A stretch of 57,615 bases of DNA. It comes from Nocardia anaemiae NBRC 100462 (lineage in GTDB: Bacteria > Actinomycetota > Actinomycetes > Mycobacteriales > Mycobacteriaceae). Shown one piece after another: positions 26,908 through 35,812 of this stretch. Within the stretch, counting starts at the first letter, position 1, and each line of letters begins with the position of its first letter. Below the pieces are notes generated by a model, which was not told where the DNA came from, made no database searches, and worked only from the letters and a program-made list of their open reading frames with translations. Made by a program: the position numbers and the translations under genes. Where the stretch lies: NCBI RefSeq assembly GCF_001612725.1, contig NZ_BDAZ01000040.1, positions 1 to 57,615 of the forward strand, in the 5' to 3' direction.

Positions 26908-27762
26908 TCAGGCGGGGTGGCTGTTTTCGGCGGCGCTTACCACGTGGCGCATGAGGAGGGCGGTGGTTACGGGGCCGATGCCGCCGGGGACGGGGCTGAG
27001 GGCGGAGGCTTTGCCGCGGACGGTTTCCGCGTCTACGTCGCCGACGATTTTGCCGTCGGGGGCTTCGTTGGTGCCTACGTCGATCACGATGGCGCCCTCG
27101 CGGACGTGTTTACCGGTGACCAGGCCGATGCGGCCCGCCGCGGCTACGACGATATCGGCGGCGGAGGTGACGGCGGGGAGGTCGGTGGTGCGGGAATGGC
27201 AGATGGTGACGGTCGCGTTTTCGGCGAGCAGAAGTTGGGCAAGGGGCTTGCCGACGATATTGGAGCGGCCGACGACGGCGACATGCCGCCCGGCGAGCGG
27301 GATTTCGTGATGCTTCAGTAGTTCGACGACGGCCTCGGAGGTGGCGGGGACGAAACCGTCGAGGCCGGAGGCGAGCAGGCCCAGCGAGAGCGGGCTGACG
27401 CCGTCGACATCCTTGCCTGCGACGATCGCGGAGCTGACATCGTCGAGGGTGATACCGGCGGGCAGCGGGGTCTGCAGCATGATCGCGTCGATGGCGGTGT
27501 CCGCGCTGCGGGCGGTGAGTTCGTCGCGGATCCGCTCGATGCTCGCGTCGGCGCCGAGTTCGATGGTGTCGCAGGCGATTCCGAGGCGTTCGGCGGCCTT
27601 GCGCAGCGAGTTCACGTACCACGCGCTGGCTGGATCGTCATTGGCCACGATCAGGGCAAGGCGCGGCGCGGTTCCGCTCGCGGTGAGCGCGGCCGCGCGC
27701 TGCTTGGTGTCGGCGTTGACGGCGGCGGCGAGTTCCTTGCCGGACAGCGAAACGGTATCCAC
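26908..27762 (-). CDS. folD: FolD-like methylene-THF dehydrogenase/cyclohydrolase with catalytic Lys replaced by Leu
   Basis: FolD normally oxidises 5,10-methylene-THF with NADP+ and hydrolyses 5,10-methenyl-THF. The 284-aa protein keeps the fold signatures: AIMLQTPLPAGI (Q97), AGKDVDGVSP (D118, D120), VVGRSNIVGKPLAQLLL and SPVPGGIGPVTTALLM. In the YxxxK motif, where the human enzyme has Y52 and K56, this protein reads YVNSLRK: Y49 is kept but the lysine position (53) is Leu. By established mutagenesis that lysine is essential for cyclohydrolase activity. GTG at 27762 gives a normal N-terminus. It may be dehydrogenase-only, or a FolD paralogue. Confidence 0.9.
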   Translation of the reverse strand: MDTVSLSGKELAAAVNADTKQRAAALTASGTAPRLALIVANDDPASAWYVNSLRKAAERLGIACDTIELGADASIERIRDELTARSADTAIDAIMLQTPLPAGITLDDVSSAIVAGKDVDGVSPLSLGLLASGLDGFVPATSEAVVELLKHHEIPLAGRHVAVVGRSNIVGKPLAQLLLAENATVTICHSRTTDLPAVTSAADIVVAAAGRIGLVTGKHVREGAIVIDVGTNEAPDGKIVGDVDAETVRGKASALSPVPGGIGPVTTALLMRHVVSAAENSHPA

Positions 27763-27968
27763 GCTGTCACACCTTATCGGCTGCACCGCGCGGCCGGTTC
27801 CGCTGGTCACCCTGCGTGCCGCCCGGTTTGCCCGAATACCGGTAGCGACGCCTGGCAATTACCCGAATATGGCCGCTACCAGTCGTATCGTGATGATGCT
27901 TGCCCACGGCTAACTGTCAGCTGACCTACCGAGAACCCCGTTTCACGCGTGGAAAGGTGTCGACTGTA

Positions 27969-28841
27969 GTGAAGATCTCGAGGCATTGGAAACTATGGGT
28001 CGCGACCGTGTTCGCGACCGCGACCATCACCGGACTATCCGGCGCACCCGCCATCGCGGCGCCGGAAACCGACGCCCTCTACAACTCCGCCCAGCGTGCC
28101 TTCACCGACGGCGACGATGCCGCCGGACGCGCCGAGCTCCGCCAGCTGATCGCCGCCGACCCGGCCGATGCCGAGGCCCTGTCGCTGCAGGCGATCTGGT
28201 CGCATTACGCCGATGACCTGCCCGCCATGGCTGAAGCGCTGGCCCGCCTGGCCGCCGTCGACCCGGCAATGGCCCAGGGCACCAATAATGTGCTCGGCGC
28301 GATCGGTGCCGCGGTCGGCACCCTGCCGAATCCGCTGCCCGCGATCGTCGGACCGCAGACCGGAATCGTGGTGCTCGGCTACGGCCTGCTCCCGGATGGT
28401 TCGCTGCGCCCCGAACTGGTGAACCGGCTGACCGCGGCCTGGTTGCAGGCGGTCGCCTCGCCACTGTCACCGATTGTCGTCACCGGCGGTAATCCACAGA
28501 ACGGAATTACCGAGGCCGAGGCCATGCGGGCCTGGCTGGTCGGCAAGGGGCTGCCGGCATCCCGGATCAATGTCGAGAGCCGGGCCGGATCGACGGTGCA
28601 GAACGCACTGTCCAGCACCAAGATGCTGCGCGATATCGGCGCGAACAGCGCGGTCGTGGTCACCTCCCCGAACCATATCCGGCGCGCGGTCGCCGATTTC
28701 ATTGTCGCGGGCACCCAGGTGGTCGGGGCGACCACCTCACTCGAGCAGCTGGTGTCGCAGTTGCCGCCGCCCGCCAGGCAGGCGCAACGCGGCATCTACC
28801 TGGACGCCACGCGGACATTCCAGCTCGCCACCGCACGCTGA
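27969..28841 (+). CDS. Secreted YdcF/SanA/ElyC-family (DUF218) protein with TPR-like N-terminus
   Basis: This 290-aa exported protein has a signal peptide (VKISRHWKLWVATVFATATITGLSGAPAIA), then a helical, tetratricopeptide-like segment (about 35-110, YNSAQRAFTDGDDAAGRAELRQLIAADPADAEA). A DUF218 domain follows (about 125-280): GIVVLGYGLLPDGSLRPELVNRL, VVTGGNPQNGITEAEAMRAWL, VESRAGSTVQNA and VVVTSPNHIRRA. DUF218 proteins act at the cell envelope (ElyC, SanA) but the reaction is unknown. The GTG at 27969 follows GGAAAGG. Confidence 0.82.
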   Translation: MKISRHWKLWVATVFATATITGLSGAPAIAAPETDALYNSAQRAFTDGDDAAGRAELRQLIAADPADAEALSLQAIWSHYADDLPAMAEALARLAAVDPAMAQGTNNVLGAIGAAVGTLPNPLPAIVGPQTGIVVLGYGLLPDGSLRPELVNRLTAAWLQAVASPLSPIVVTGGNPQNGITEAEAMRAWLVGKGLPASRINVESRAGSTVQNALSSTKMLRDIGANSAVVVTSPNHIRRAVADFIVAGTQVVGATTSLEQLVSQLPPPARQAQRGIYLDATRTFQLATAR

Positions 28842-28956
28842 GCGAGGAAGGTCTGGGCGTGCACTTTCGGCGCCGAAGCCGGGGGGCAATCGGCGAATCC
28901 GGACAAATGTGCACGCTCGGACCCAACGGAGCCCGCCGACACGGCACGATATCCCG

Positions 28957-29757
28957 GTGGCATCAACCGGAGATGTGGTCGCGCAACTGCGCGCAGCGGG
29001 CTGTGTATTCGCCGAGGACGAGGCGCGGTTGCTCACCGCCGCCGCCACGGAGACGGGTGCCGATCTCACGGAGTTGGTCGCGCAACGGGTGTCCGGAACC
29101 CCGCTGGAATATCTGCTGGGCTGGACCGAATTCCATGGCATCCGAATCGCGGTCGTCCCGGGCGTGTTCGTACCGCGCCAGCGCACCGCCTTCCTCGTCG
29201 ACCAGGCCGCCGAACTCGCCCGCGCCATGCCCGCGCGCCCTATCGTCGTCGATATATGTTGCGGCTCAGGCGCATTGGGTCTGGCGCTGGCAAAAACCCT
29301 TGCCGCCGAAGGCCACCCGATAGAACTCGCCGCCACCGATATCGACGCCACGGCGGTCGAATGCGCCCGCCGCAACCTTACTCCGATCGGCGCGCCCGTC
29401 TACGAAGGCGACCTCTTCGAGCCGCTCCCCCGTGAATTGTGCGGCCGCATCAATATCCTGCTCGCCAACACCCCGTACGTGCCATCGCAGATGATCGCCA
29501 GGATGCCGCCCGAGGCGCGCGATTACGAACCGCGCACCGCCCTCGACGGCGGCCCCGACGGCCTCGACATCTTCCGCCGCGTCGTCGCGGCCGCCCGCAG
29601 CTGGCTCGCGCCGGGCGGCCATCTGCTGGTCGAATCCACCGAAGCCCAGGCCCTGCCATCGATCGGCGTCCTCACCGCGCACGGCTTCATCGGGCGCATC
29701 GCCGAATCGGAGGAGCTCTATTCCACCGTCGTCATCGGCACCAAGCCGATTATGTGA
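28957..29757 (+). CDS. PrmC/HemK-related protein N5-glutamine methyltransferase family (TIGR03704-like)
   Basis: This 266-aa SAM-dependent methyltransferase is related to the release-factor glutamine methyltransferase PrmC. It shows an N-terminal helical domain with GTPLEYLLGWTEFHGIRIAVVPGVFVPRQRTAFLVD, SAM motif I VVDICCGSGALGLALA (about 88-103), and the catalytic NPPY-type motif, here NTPYVP. The Thr replaces the first Pro of NPPY, as in the PrmC-related subgroup, so the substrate may differ from release factors. GTG at 28957 gives a sensible N-terminus; the upstream open frame overlaps the previous gene. Confidence 0.82.
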   Translation: MASTGDVVAQLRAAGCVFAEDEARLLTAAATETGADLTELVAQRVSGTPLEYLLGWTEFHGIRIAVVPGVFVPRQRTAFLVDQAAELARAMPARPIVVDICCGSGALGLALAKTLAAEGHPIELAATDIDATAVECARRNLTPIGAPVYEGDLFEPLPRELCGRINILLANTPYVPSQMIARMPPEARDYEPRTALDGGPDGLDIFRRVVAAARSWLAPGGHLLVESTEAQALPSIGVLTAHGFIGRIAESEELYSTVVIGTKPIM

Positions 29758-29839
29758 CCCAGATCACCACGCAGTACCGATGAACTGGGCACAGCCGCTC
29801 GGTCTATTCGGATGACCCATCCGAAAGGCGGCGCGCACC

Positions 29840-30472
29840 ATGACTTCCGACGAGATCCAGCTGTGGACAAAGACCGAGCGCCTCGCACTCGCGGATTTCC
29901 TCGACGATCTCGAAGACCACGAGTGGGCCGGTCGATCACTGTGCGGCGACTGGACAGTGCACGAGGTCCTCGCCCATGTGACGCTGTCGAACCGCGTCAC
30001 GCTCGGACAAACGCTGCTGGGTGTGCTCCGCGCCCGCGGCGATTGGAACCGGATGACCGCCGATCTCGCCCGCGAGCGCGCTGCCCGATACACCCCCGCC
30101 GAACTCATTGCCCAACTGCGCGAGTCGGCGGGTTCGACCCGACGGGCCCCGGGCGCCGGTCCGCTCGATCCGCTGGCCGACACCATCGTCCACGGCCAGG
30201 ACATCGCACGACCGCTCGGACGCGTGCGGGAAGTACCGACGAAACCCGGTGTCGCCGCCCTCGATCACATCATCGGCAGTCGCTTCTACGATGCGCACCG
30301 ACGCCTGCGCGGGATCCGGCTGACGGCCATCGATGCCGACTGGTCGGCGGGCGAGGGTCCCGACGAGGTCCGCGGCCTGCTCAGCGATCTGCTGCTGGTA
30401 TCGACGGGCCGCGCCGCCGGACTGTCCGGGCTGGCCGGATCCGGTGTCGCGCGGCTCACCACGACATTCTGA
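29840..30472 (+). CDS. Maleylpyruvate isomerase N-terminal/DinB-like family protein (TIGR03083)
   Basis: This 210-aa protein of the mycothiol-dependent maleylpyruvate isomerase-like family has a DinB four-helix bundle. Visible landmarks are LWTKTERLALADFLDDLEDHEWAGRSLCGDWTVHEVLAHVTLS (H44 of the metal triad) and DTIVHGQDIARPLGR. A small C-terminal domain (about 135-210) follows. Such proteins bind a metal and probably use mycothiol; the substrate is not known. ATG at 29840. It converges with the SDR gene, 6 bases apart. Confidence 0.8.
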   Translation: MTSDEIQLWTKTERLALADFLDDLEDHEWAGRSLCGDWTVHEVLAHVTLSNRVTLGQTLLGVLRARGDWNRMTADLARERAARYTPAELIAQLRESAGSTRRAPGAGPLDPLADTIVHGQDIARPLGRVREVPTKPGVAALDHIIGSRFYDAHRRLRGIRLTAIDADWSAGEGPDEVRGLLSDLLLVSTGRAAGLSGLAGSGVARLTTTF

Positions 30473-30478
30473 GGGCAA

Positions 30479-31309
30479 CTACTTCTTGCGCCCGGTGAAC
30501 TGGTCCATCGAGTGGTACACACCAACCGAATTCAGGAACAGATCGCGCAGCTTGATCGGCAGCAGCCCGGAGATCGCCTTGTTGAGCCTCGAGGTCCACG
30601 GCAGGATCAGCAGCGGGGTGCCCGCCTTCATCTCCCGCCACGAGGTATCGACGACATCGTCCTGTTCCAGAATCGGCGTGAACAGGAAACCCTTTGCGCC
30701 ATCGAACATTCCGGTATTGATGTAGGTCGGACAGACCGTGGTGACCCGCACGTGGTCGTGCCCCGCCTGTTCCAGCTCGATGCGCACCGAATCCGACCAG
30801 CCGAGTGCCGCCCATTTCGAGGCCGCGTACACGCTCATGCGCGGATTGGAAACCAGACCCGCCGAGGACGCGATGGTCATGACGCGCGCCGCACCCGCGC
30901 CGCGCACCATGGCGGGCAGGAATTCGAGCGTAATATACATCGGCGCAAGGGAATTGATCGCCATCGTCTTATCGATATCGGCGCGATCGGCAGTCTCCCA
31001 GAAGTAGCTGTTGCCGCGCACGATGCCCGCATTGTTGATCAGGATGTCGATATCGCCGACGTCGGCGCGCACCGCCGCCGCGGCCTCGCTGATGGCCTCT
31101 TGCGCGGATACGTCGACCACATAGTGGTGAATGGCGACACCGCGACCGGACAACTCGACCGCGGTCTCCTTCAGCGCGGATTCGTTGATATCCCACAGCA
31201 CCACCGCAGCCGCGCCCTCACGCACCGCACGTTCGGCGAACCGCTTGCCCAGGCCCATTGCCGCGCCCGTGACCAGGACTTTCTTATCGGCTACCGTGTC
31301 CAGTTTCAT
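30479..31309 (-). CDS. Short-chain dehydrogenase/reductase (SDR)
   Basis: This 276-aa classical SDR reads KKVLVTGAAMGLGKRFAERAVREGAAAVVLWDINE (TGxxxGxG cofactor site; acidic D suggests NAD). ILINNAGIV (NNAG), then a catalytic serine SSAGL and YAASKWA (YxxxK) follow. The C-terminal 60 residues are hydrophobic and basic (LLILPWTSRLNKAISGLLPIKLRDLFLNSVGVYHSMDQFTGRKK), suggesting membrane association as in SDRs of lipid or sterol metabolism. Downstream of the aldehyde dehydrogenase on the same strand, probably co-transcribed across an 85-base repeat-containing gap. Confidence 0.88.
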   Translation of the reverse strand: MKLDTVADKKVLVTGAAMGLGKRFAERAVREGAAAVVLWDINESALKETAVELSGRGVAIHHYVVDVSAQEAISEAAAAVRADVGDIDILINNAGIVRGNSYFWETADRADIDKTMAINSLAPMYITLEFLPAMVRGAGAARVMTIASSAGLVSNPRMSVYAASKWAALGWSDSVRIELEQAGHDHVRVTTVCPTYINTGMFDGAKGFLFTPILEQDDVVDTSWREMKAGTPLLILPWTSRLNKAISGLLPIKLRDLFLNSVGVYHSMDQFTGRKK

Positions 31310-31346
31310 TCGTCCTCATCCTGATTTCTTCGTGAAACAGCTTCTA

Positions 31347-31400
31347 GCGCAATTACTTCGAGCGCATTACTTGCCAATTACTTTTGACGCCAATTCACTT
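31347..31400. repeat. Four imperfect tandem repeats at the aldehyde dehydrogenase stop codon
   Basis: Copies at 31347-31358, 31362-31372, 31373-31383 and 31389-31400 share GC(G/C)(C/A)ATTACTT-like sequence. The last copy spans the stop codon of the minus-strand gene. On the minus strand each copy reads AAGTAA or AAGTGA, a Lys-stop repeated, as if the end of the gene had slipped and duplicated. Confidence 0.6.
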
Positions 31401-32966
31401 CTGACGCAGCGCCTTCATAATGCCGAAGTACAGCGTCATCGTCTTCGCCCACAGTTCCTCGGACATGCCGGGCAGCGGCGCGATCGGGATCATCCGCTGT
31501 ACCGCGATCGTCTGCGTGTCGATGTACTTCAACAATCCTTCGGGACCGTGCCGACGCCCGGTACCGGAAATGCCGAGCCCACCCGATGGCGCATCCGCGC
31601 TACCCCAGGCCGCGATGAAGCCTTCGTTGACATTCACCGAACCCGCATTGATGCGCGCGGCTACCCGACGACCTCGATCGACATCCTTGGTCCAGACACT
31701 CGCGTTGAGTCCGTACGCGGTGTCGTTGGCCTGCTCGACCGCCTCGTCGTCGCTGCCGACCCGATAGATCGAGACCACGGGCCCGAAGGTCTCCTCGCGA
31801 TACACCGTCATCCCGGGCCGCACTCCGGCCAGCGCGGTCGGCTCGTAGAAGTACGGTCCGAGATCGGGACGAGCCCTACCGCCCGCGAGCACCTTCGCCC
31901 CCTTCGCGACGGCATCGTCGACATGCGCGGTGACGGTGTCCAGCTGGCGCTGGAACGTCAAAGAGCCCATATCGCTGGCGTAATCGAGCGCACCGCCCAA
32001 TTCGATCGCCCGCACATGCTCGATGAATTCGCCGACGAACTGGTCATAGACCTTGTCGTGCACATAGATTCGCTCCATCGACTCGCACAGCTGCCCCGCC
32101 GAGGCGAAGCAGGCCCGAATCGCGATCTTGGCGGCCCTGGACACATCCGCATCCGCGAGCACCAGCAGCGGATTCTTGCCACCGAGTTCGAGCGAATAGC
32201 CGATGAGCCGCTCCCCGGCCTGCTGCGCGATGGTCCGGCCGGTCGCACTGGAGCCGGTGTAGTCGACATAGTCGGCGCGCGCGATCACCTCACCGCCGAT
32301 CGCCGAACCACGGCCGAGCACCGCCTGCCAGAGTCCGCGCGGCAGCCCGGCGCGTTCAGCGGCATCGATGGCCCACAGTGCCGTCAGCGCGGTCTGGTTA
32401 TCCGGACGCGCGACCACGGCATTTCCGGCAACCAATGCGGGCAGTGCATCGGAGACGGCCAGGGCAAGCGGATAGTTCCACGGCGAAATCACCGCGACCA
32501 CACCCTTGGGCCGATGCCGCACATCGACCTGGGTCAGTACCGGCAGCACACCGCGCGGCTTGCGGGTGGCCAACAGCTTGTTCGCGACCGACGCGTAGTA
32601 CCTGGCATTGACCGCGACATCCCCGACCTCATCGAAGGCGTGTGCCCGCGACTTACCGGTCTCGGTCTGCACGATGTCGAGAATGGTGTGCTGTTCGGCC
32701 AGCACGATGTCGTGGAATCTCCGCAGCACGGCGACCCGCTCGCGGACCGAGCGGCGCGCCCACTCCCGCTGCGCGGTGCGCGCGGTCGCGAAGGCGGTCT
32801 CGATATCGCGTGTCGAGGACTGCGGCAGATCCGCGATCTTGCGCCCGGTCGCGGGCGCGAACACCTCGACCGCGGGGGCACCGCCCGCGATCGCGTGATC
32901 TAGCAGGGGATGCACCAGGGTCGCTGGCAGGGCCGTCGGTTCGGTCAGCTGGCGGGCGGTCGTCAT
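31395..32966 (-). CDS. Succinate-semialdehyde dehydrogenase-type aldehyde dehydrogenase (GabD2-like)
   Basis: This 523-aa NAD(P)-dependent aldehyde dehydrogenase has the conserved VISPWNYPLALAVSDALPALVAGNAV, VDYTGSSATGR, the general base in LELGGKNPLL (E260) and the nucleophile in ASAGQLCESMERI (C294). Also seen: YREETFGPVVSIYRV and the family PSGG-type segment SADAPSGGLGISGTGRRHG. The overall length and motif context fit succinate-semialdehyde dehydrogenases of mycolata, but the real aldehyde could be another. ATG at 32966. Divergent from a TetR regulator with a 12-bp palindrome between. Confidence 0.88.
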   Translation of the reverse strand: MTTARQLTEPTALPATLVHPLLDHAIAGGAPAVEVFAPATGRKIADLPQSSTRDIETAFATARTAQREWARRSVRERVAVLRRFHDIVLAEQHTILDIVQTETGKSRAHAFDEVGDVAVNARYYASVANKLLATRKPRGVLPVLTQVDVRHRPKGVVAVISPWNYPLALAVSDALPALVAGNAVVARPDNQTALTALWAIDAAERAGLPRGLWQAVLGRGSAIGGEVIARADYVDYTGSSATGRTIAQQAGERLIGYSLELGGKNPLLVLADADVSRAAKIAIRACFASAGQLCESMERIYVHDKVYDQFVGEFIEHVRAIELGGALDYASDMGSLTFQRQLDTVTAHVDDAVAKGAKVLAGGRARPDLGPYFYEPTALAGVRPGMTVYREETFGPVVSIYRVGSDDEAVEQANDTAYGLNASVWTKDVDRGRRVAARINAGSVNVNEGFIAAWGSADAPSGGLGISGTGRRHGPEGLLKYIDTQTIAVQRMIPIAPLPGMSEELWAKTMTLYFGIMKALRQK

Positions 32967-33034
32967 TGTCGGCCCTCTCCTGGGTCGGGCGCCTGTGCTG
33001 GACGAGGCGGTAAGCCGAGTTCAGCTATTTCCTG

Positions 33035-33046
33035 AACACTAGTGTT
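33035..33046. promoter_or_regulatory. Perfect 12-bp palindrome AACACTAGTGTT, probable TetR operator
   Basis: It lies in the 164-base divergent region between the aldehyde dehydrogenase and the TetR gene, 68 bases before the dehydrogenase ATG. It is placed for autoregulation and repression of the dehydrogenase operon. Confidence 0.55.
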
Positions 33047-33130
33047 AGATTAATGCCGGTGCCACACCTCGTGTCAAGCTGTCGGGTGTGGCGCACAGAC
33101 GGGGCAGGCTTCTAGTTGTGAGGCATCACC

Positions 33131-33826
33131 ATGTCCACTGACACTTCCCAGACCAATGGCGCGGCCCGCCGCGGCCGACCACCGCAGACCCAGGAGCAGG
33201 CCGAGGAGGTCCGCGCCCGCATCGTGCTCGCCACCGCGGCGGTTTTCACCCGCGGCGGCTCGCGCGGACTCAGCGTCGCCCAGATCATCGAACAGGCCGG
33301 ACTGGCACGGCCCACCTTCTATCGCTATTTCGGCAATGCCACCGAACCGCTGCACGTCGTCCTGGAGGCATCCAACGACGGCCTCGTCGACGGCATCCGC
33401 ACGGCGCTGACCGGTCCGGACGAGCCCGTCGAACTCGGCATCCGCCTCATCGACGCCTACCTCGGCTGGGCCCGCGGACACGGGGCGATGCTGCGCCCGC
33501 TGTTCGCCGAACTGCACGATCCAGCCTCACCGGTATCGGCCTATCGGGAAAGGGCACTCGACGATATCCGCGCGCTGGTGCGCGAGACGTTCACGGAATT
33601 GGGCCGCCCGGTCCCCTCGCCGCTGGATCTCGATGCGGCGCTGCATGTTTGCGAATATGTGGTCTATCGCATTTCGGCGGGTACCGCGCCCGGCGCCGAG
33701 CCGGACGCGGAAACCGTTGCCGCCGCGCGGCTCACCATGATCCGCGTGCTGCTCACCACGCTCGGCACCCGGGCCGACCTCGAATACGCCATGACACTGC
33801 CGGGTATCTTCCCGGCCGCGCGGTGA
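33131..33826 (+). CDS. TetR-family transcriptional regulator
   Basis: This 231-aa TetR protein has the helix-turn-helix at about 28-75: ARIVLATAAVFTRGGSRGLSVAQIIEQAGLARPTFYRYFGNATEPLHVVLEASN. The C-terminal ligand domain is not recognisable. Divergent from the aldehyde dehydrogenase, which it probably represses; it converges with the ferredoxin reductase gene. ATG at 33131. Confidence 0.88.
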   Translation: MSTDTSQTNGAARRGRPPQTQEQAEEVRARIVLATAAVFTRGGSRGLSVAQIIEQAGLARPTFYRYFGNATEPLHVVLEASNDGLVDGIRTALTGPDEPVELGIRLIDAYLGWARGHGAMLRPLFAELHDPASPVSAYRERALDDIRALVRETFTELGRPVPSPLDLDAALHVCEYVVYRISAGTAPGAEPDAETVAAARLTMIRVLLTTLGTRADLEYAMTLPGIFPAAR

Positions 33827-33828
33827 AG

Positions 33829-34899
33829 CTACAGATCGAGCTCGAGTTCGCCGCCGCGAGCACGCGATACGCAGGTGAGCATCGCGTTGGCGCGCTCGCC
33901 GGGCAGTAGCGCCCGGTCCCGGTGCTCGACCTCACCGGCGAGCACACTCGCCCGGCACGTCCCGCAGAAACCCTGCTGGCACGAGTAGGCGACACCGGGC
34001 ACCGCCCGCCGGATCGCGGTCAGCGCGGACTCATCGGCCGCGACGTCCACCTCGGTTCCGCTGCGGCGCAATCGAATACGGAACGGCGCACCGTCGCTGA
34101 CCGGCACCGCCGAGAAGCGCTCGGTATGCAGCGAGGCCGTCGGATCGTGCAACAGCAGCACCTTGCGCGCCGCTTCGGCCAGTGCCGGTGGTCCGCAGAC
34201 ATATACCGCGGCACCGGTCGGCGTCTGTTCGAAGATCATCCGTGGATCGGGCACCCCGTACTCGTCATCGGGGCGCACCACCACATCGCCACCGGTGAAA
34301 TGGGCGAGTTCGTAGAGGAACGGCATCCGTGCCCGCGAGCGGCCGAAATACATGAGCCGCCATGGTATTCCGGCACGTTCGGCGGCGGTGACCATCGGCA
34401 GAATCGGCGTGATCCCGATACCGCCCGCCACGAAGAAATACTCCGGCGCGTCGATCAGCGGGAACGCATTGCGCGGGCCCCGCACCCACAGTCGGTCACC
34501 GACGCGCAGCTGTTCGTGGATCTCGCGGGAACCACCGTCCCCATCGGCGATGTAGCGCACCGCGATTCGGTAACAGCTGCGGTCCTCCGGATCACTGTTC
34601 AGCGAATACTGCCGCTGCCGACCCGAGGGCAGGAATACGTCGATATGGGCGCCCGGCGTCCAGGCGGGCAGGTCCGCGCCGCCTGGATCGCACAGGGTCA
34701 GGCTGACCACCTCGTCGGCCTCGGCCTCGATTCCCAAGATCGCCAGCTCGAAATCGTAACCGGTGCGCCGCACCGGCTGTGGCCGCGAAAGCAGCTGCGC
34801 CGCTTTCGCTTCGGTGAATACCCGCTTGTAGGTGTCCACCGCCGACGCGATCATCCGCAGCCCGGTGCCCGGCCGGAACTGCTCCTCCACGGCGGTCAT
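33829..34899 (-). CDS. Phthalate dioxygenase reductase-type ferredoxin reductase (FMN/2Fe-2S)
   Basis: This 356-aa electron-transfer protein has an FAD/FMN-binding beta-barrel domain (about 50-145, RQYSLNSDP), an NAD-binding domain (about 150-260, FVAGGIGITPILPMV, CGPPAL) and a C-terminal plant-type 2Fe-2S ferredoxin domain (about 265-356) with SCQQGFCGTC (cysteines) and a distal LTC. It passes electrons from NAD(P)H to an oxygenase. It overlaps the preceding PF10118 gene by 4 bases (ATGA), so it probably serves that protein or a nearby oxygenase. Confidence 0.9.
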   Translation of the reverse strand: MTAVEEQFRPGTGLRMIASAVDTYKRVFTEAKAAQLLSRPQPVRRTGYDFELAILGIEAEADEVVSLTLCDPGGADLPAWTPGAHIDVFLPSGRQRQYSLNSDPEDRSCYRIAVRYIADGDGGSREIHEQLRVGDRLWVRGPRNAFPLIDAPEYFFVAGGIGITPILPMVTAAERAGIPWRLMYFGRSRARMPFLYELAHFTGGDVVVRPDDEYGVPDPRMIFEQTPTGAAVYVCGPPALAEAARKVLLLHDPTASLHTERFSAVPVSDGAPFRIRLRRSGTEVDVAADESALTAIRRAVPGVAYSCQQGFCGTCRASVLAGEVEHRDRALLPGERANAMLTCVSRARGGELELDL

Positions 34900-35768
34900 G
34901 ACTCACTCGCCCGGGCCGCCGGTGACTGCGCGAGGTAGCGCAGTGCGTTATCCATCGGACCGAGTTGGGAGGGATGGAATCCCGGCCGCAGGTACCGCGG
35001 AATCTCGGTCAAGAAGGTCGTGAAGCTCGGCACCACACCGCGCAATGACGCGCTGGCCAACTGCAGCGGCCACCACCGGCCCTTATTCGGCGACGGATCC
35101 CGTTGAAACAGGTAGGCACTCGAAATCACGAACAACGCGAGCAATCCCGAACTGGCGATCAGCGCCTGACGCGCCTTGCGGGCATAGCCTCCGTCGATAT
35201 GCATGTAGGCGTCGTAGACGACGCTGCGGTGTTCGACCTCCTCGGCACCGTGCCAGCGGACCAGATCCAGCATGGCCGGATGCATCCCCTTGGCCGCCAA
35301 TTTATCGTTGGTGAGCAGCCATTCGCCGATGACGGCGGTGTAGTGTTCCATCCCCGCGAACAGGGCGAGTCGCTCACAGAGCCATTCGTGTTTGGCCCGA
35401 CCGGACAGTCCGTGGTCGCCGAGCAGCCGATCGATCAGCCAGGCGACGCGGTCCACCATCGGGGCGACCTCGAGTCCGAGGCGCTCCAATTGGTGGCGGG
35501 CCTTTTCATGCGAACCGGCGTGCATCGTCTCCTGACCGATGAAGCCGCGGACCTCTTCCCGCAATCGTTCGTCATCGATCAGCGGCAGCGCCTCGGCCAG
35601 CGCCTGCGCCATGGCCCGCTCGCCCTCGGGGAGCACCAGATGCATCACATTGATGATGTGGGTGGCCATGACTTCGCCGGGGATGTAGTGCATCGGCACC
35701 GAGTCGAAATCGAAGCTGACGTCGCGCGCGTTGATGGCATGAGCCTGATCGGCGTAAGCAGTGCCCAT
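34896..35768 (-). CDS. Metal-dependent hydrolase-annotated, diiron ferritin-like protein (PF10118)
   Basis: This 290-aa helical protein belongs to the PF10118 family, annotated as metal-dependent hydrolase. Glu/His-rich helices carry likely metal ligands: GFIGQETMHAGSHEKA, FAGMEHYTAVIGEWLL and WHGAEEVEHRSVVYDAYMH. These EH pairs look like a carboxylate-bridged diiron site. Inference: it may be an oxygenase that takes electrons from the overlapping ferredoxin reductase. A hydrophobic segment ALIASSGLLALFVISSAYLF (about 206-225) may be membrane-contacting. Divergent from a TetR gene. Confidence 0.85.
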   Translation of the reverse strand: MGTAYADQAHAINARDVSFDFDSVPMHYIPGEVMATHIINVMHLVLPEGERAMAQALAEALPLIDDERLREEVRGFIGQETMHAGSHEKARHQLERLGLEVAPMVDRVAWLIDRLLGDHGLSGRAKHEWLCERLALFAGMEHYTAVIGEWLLTNDKLAAKGMHPAMLDLVRWHGAEEVEHRSVVYDAYMHIDGGYARKARQALIASSGLLALFVISSAYLFQRDPSPNKGRWWPLQLASASLRGVVPSFTTFLTEIPRYLRPGFHPSQLGPMDNALRYLAQSPAARASES

Positions 35769-35812
35769 CTGATGGTCCTCACGTCTGGTCCCTGGACGAT
35801 CAATGTATTGCC

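Noticed and set aside
31131..32903. 590-codon plus-strand frame
   Set aside because: Antisense to the aldehyde dehydrogenase, which has all catalytic motifs.
33803..33826. Another GGGTAT box near a TetR stop
   Set aside because: No GTTT at 15-17 bases upstream, and it lies inside coding sequence.
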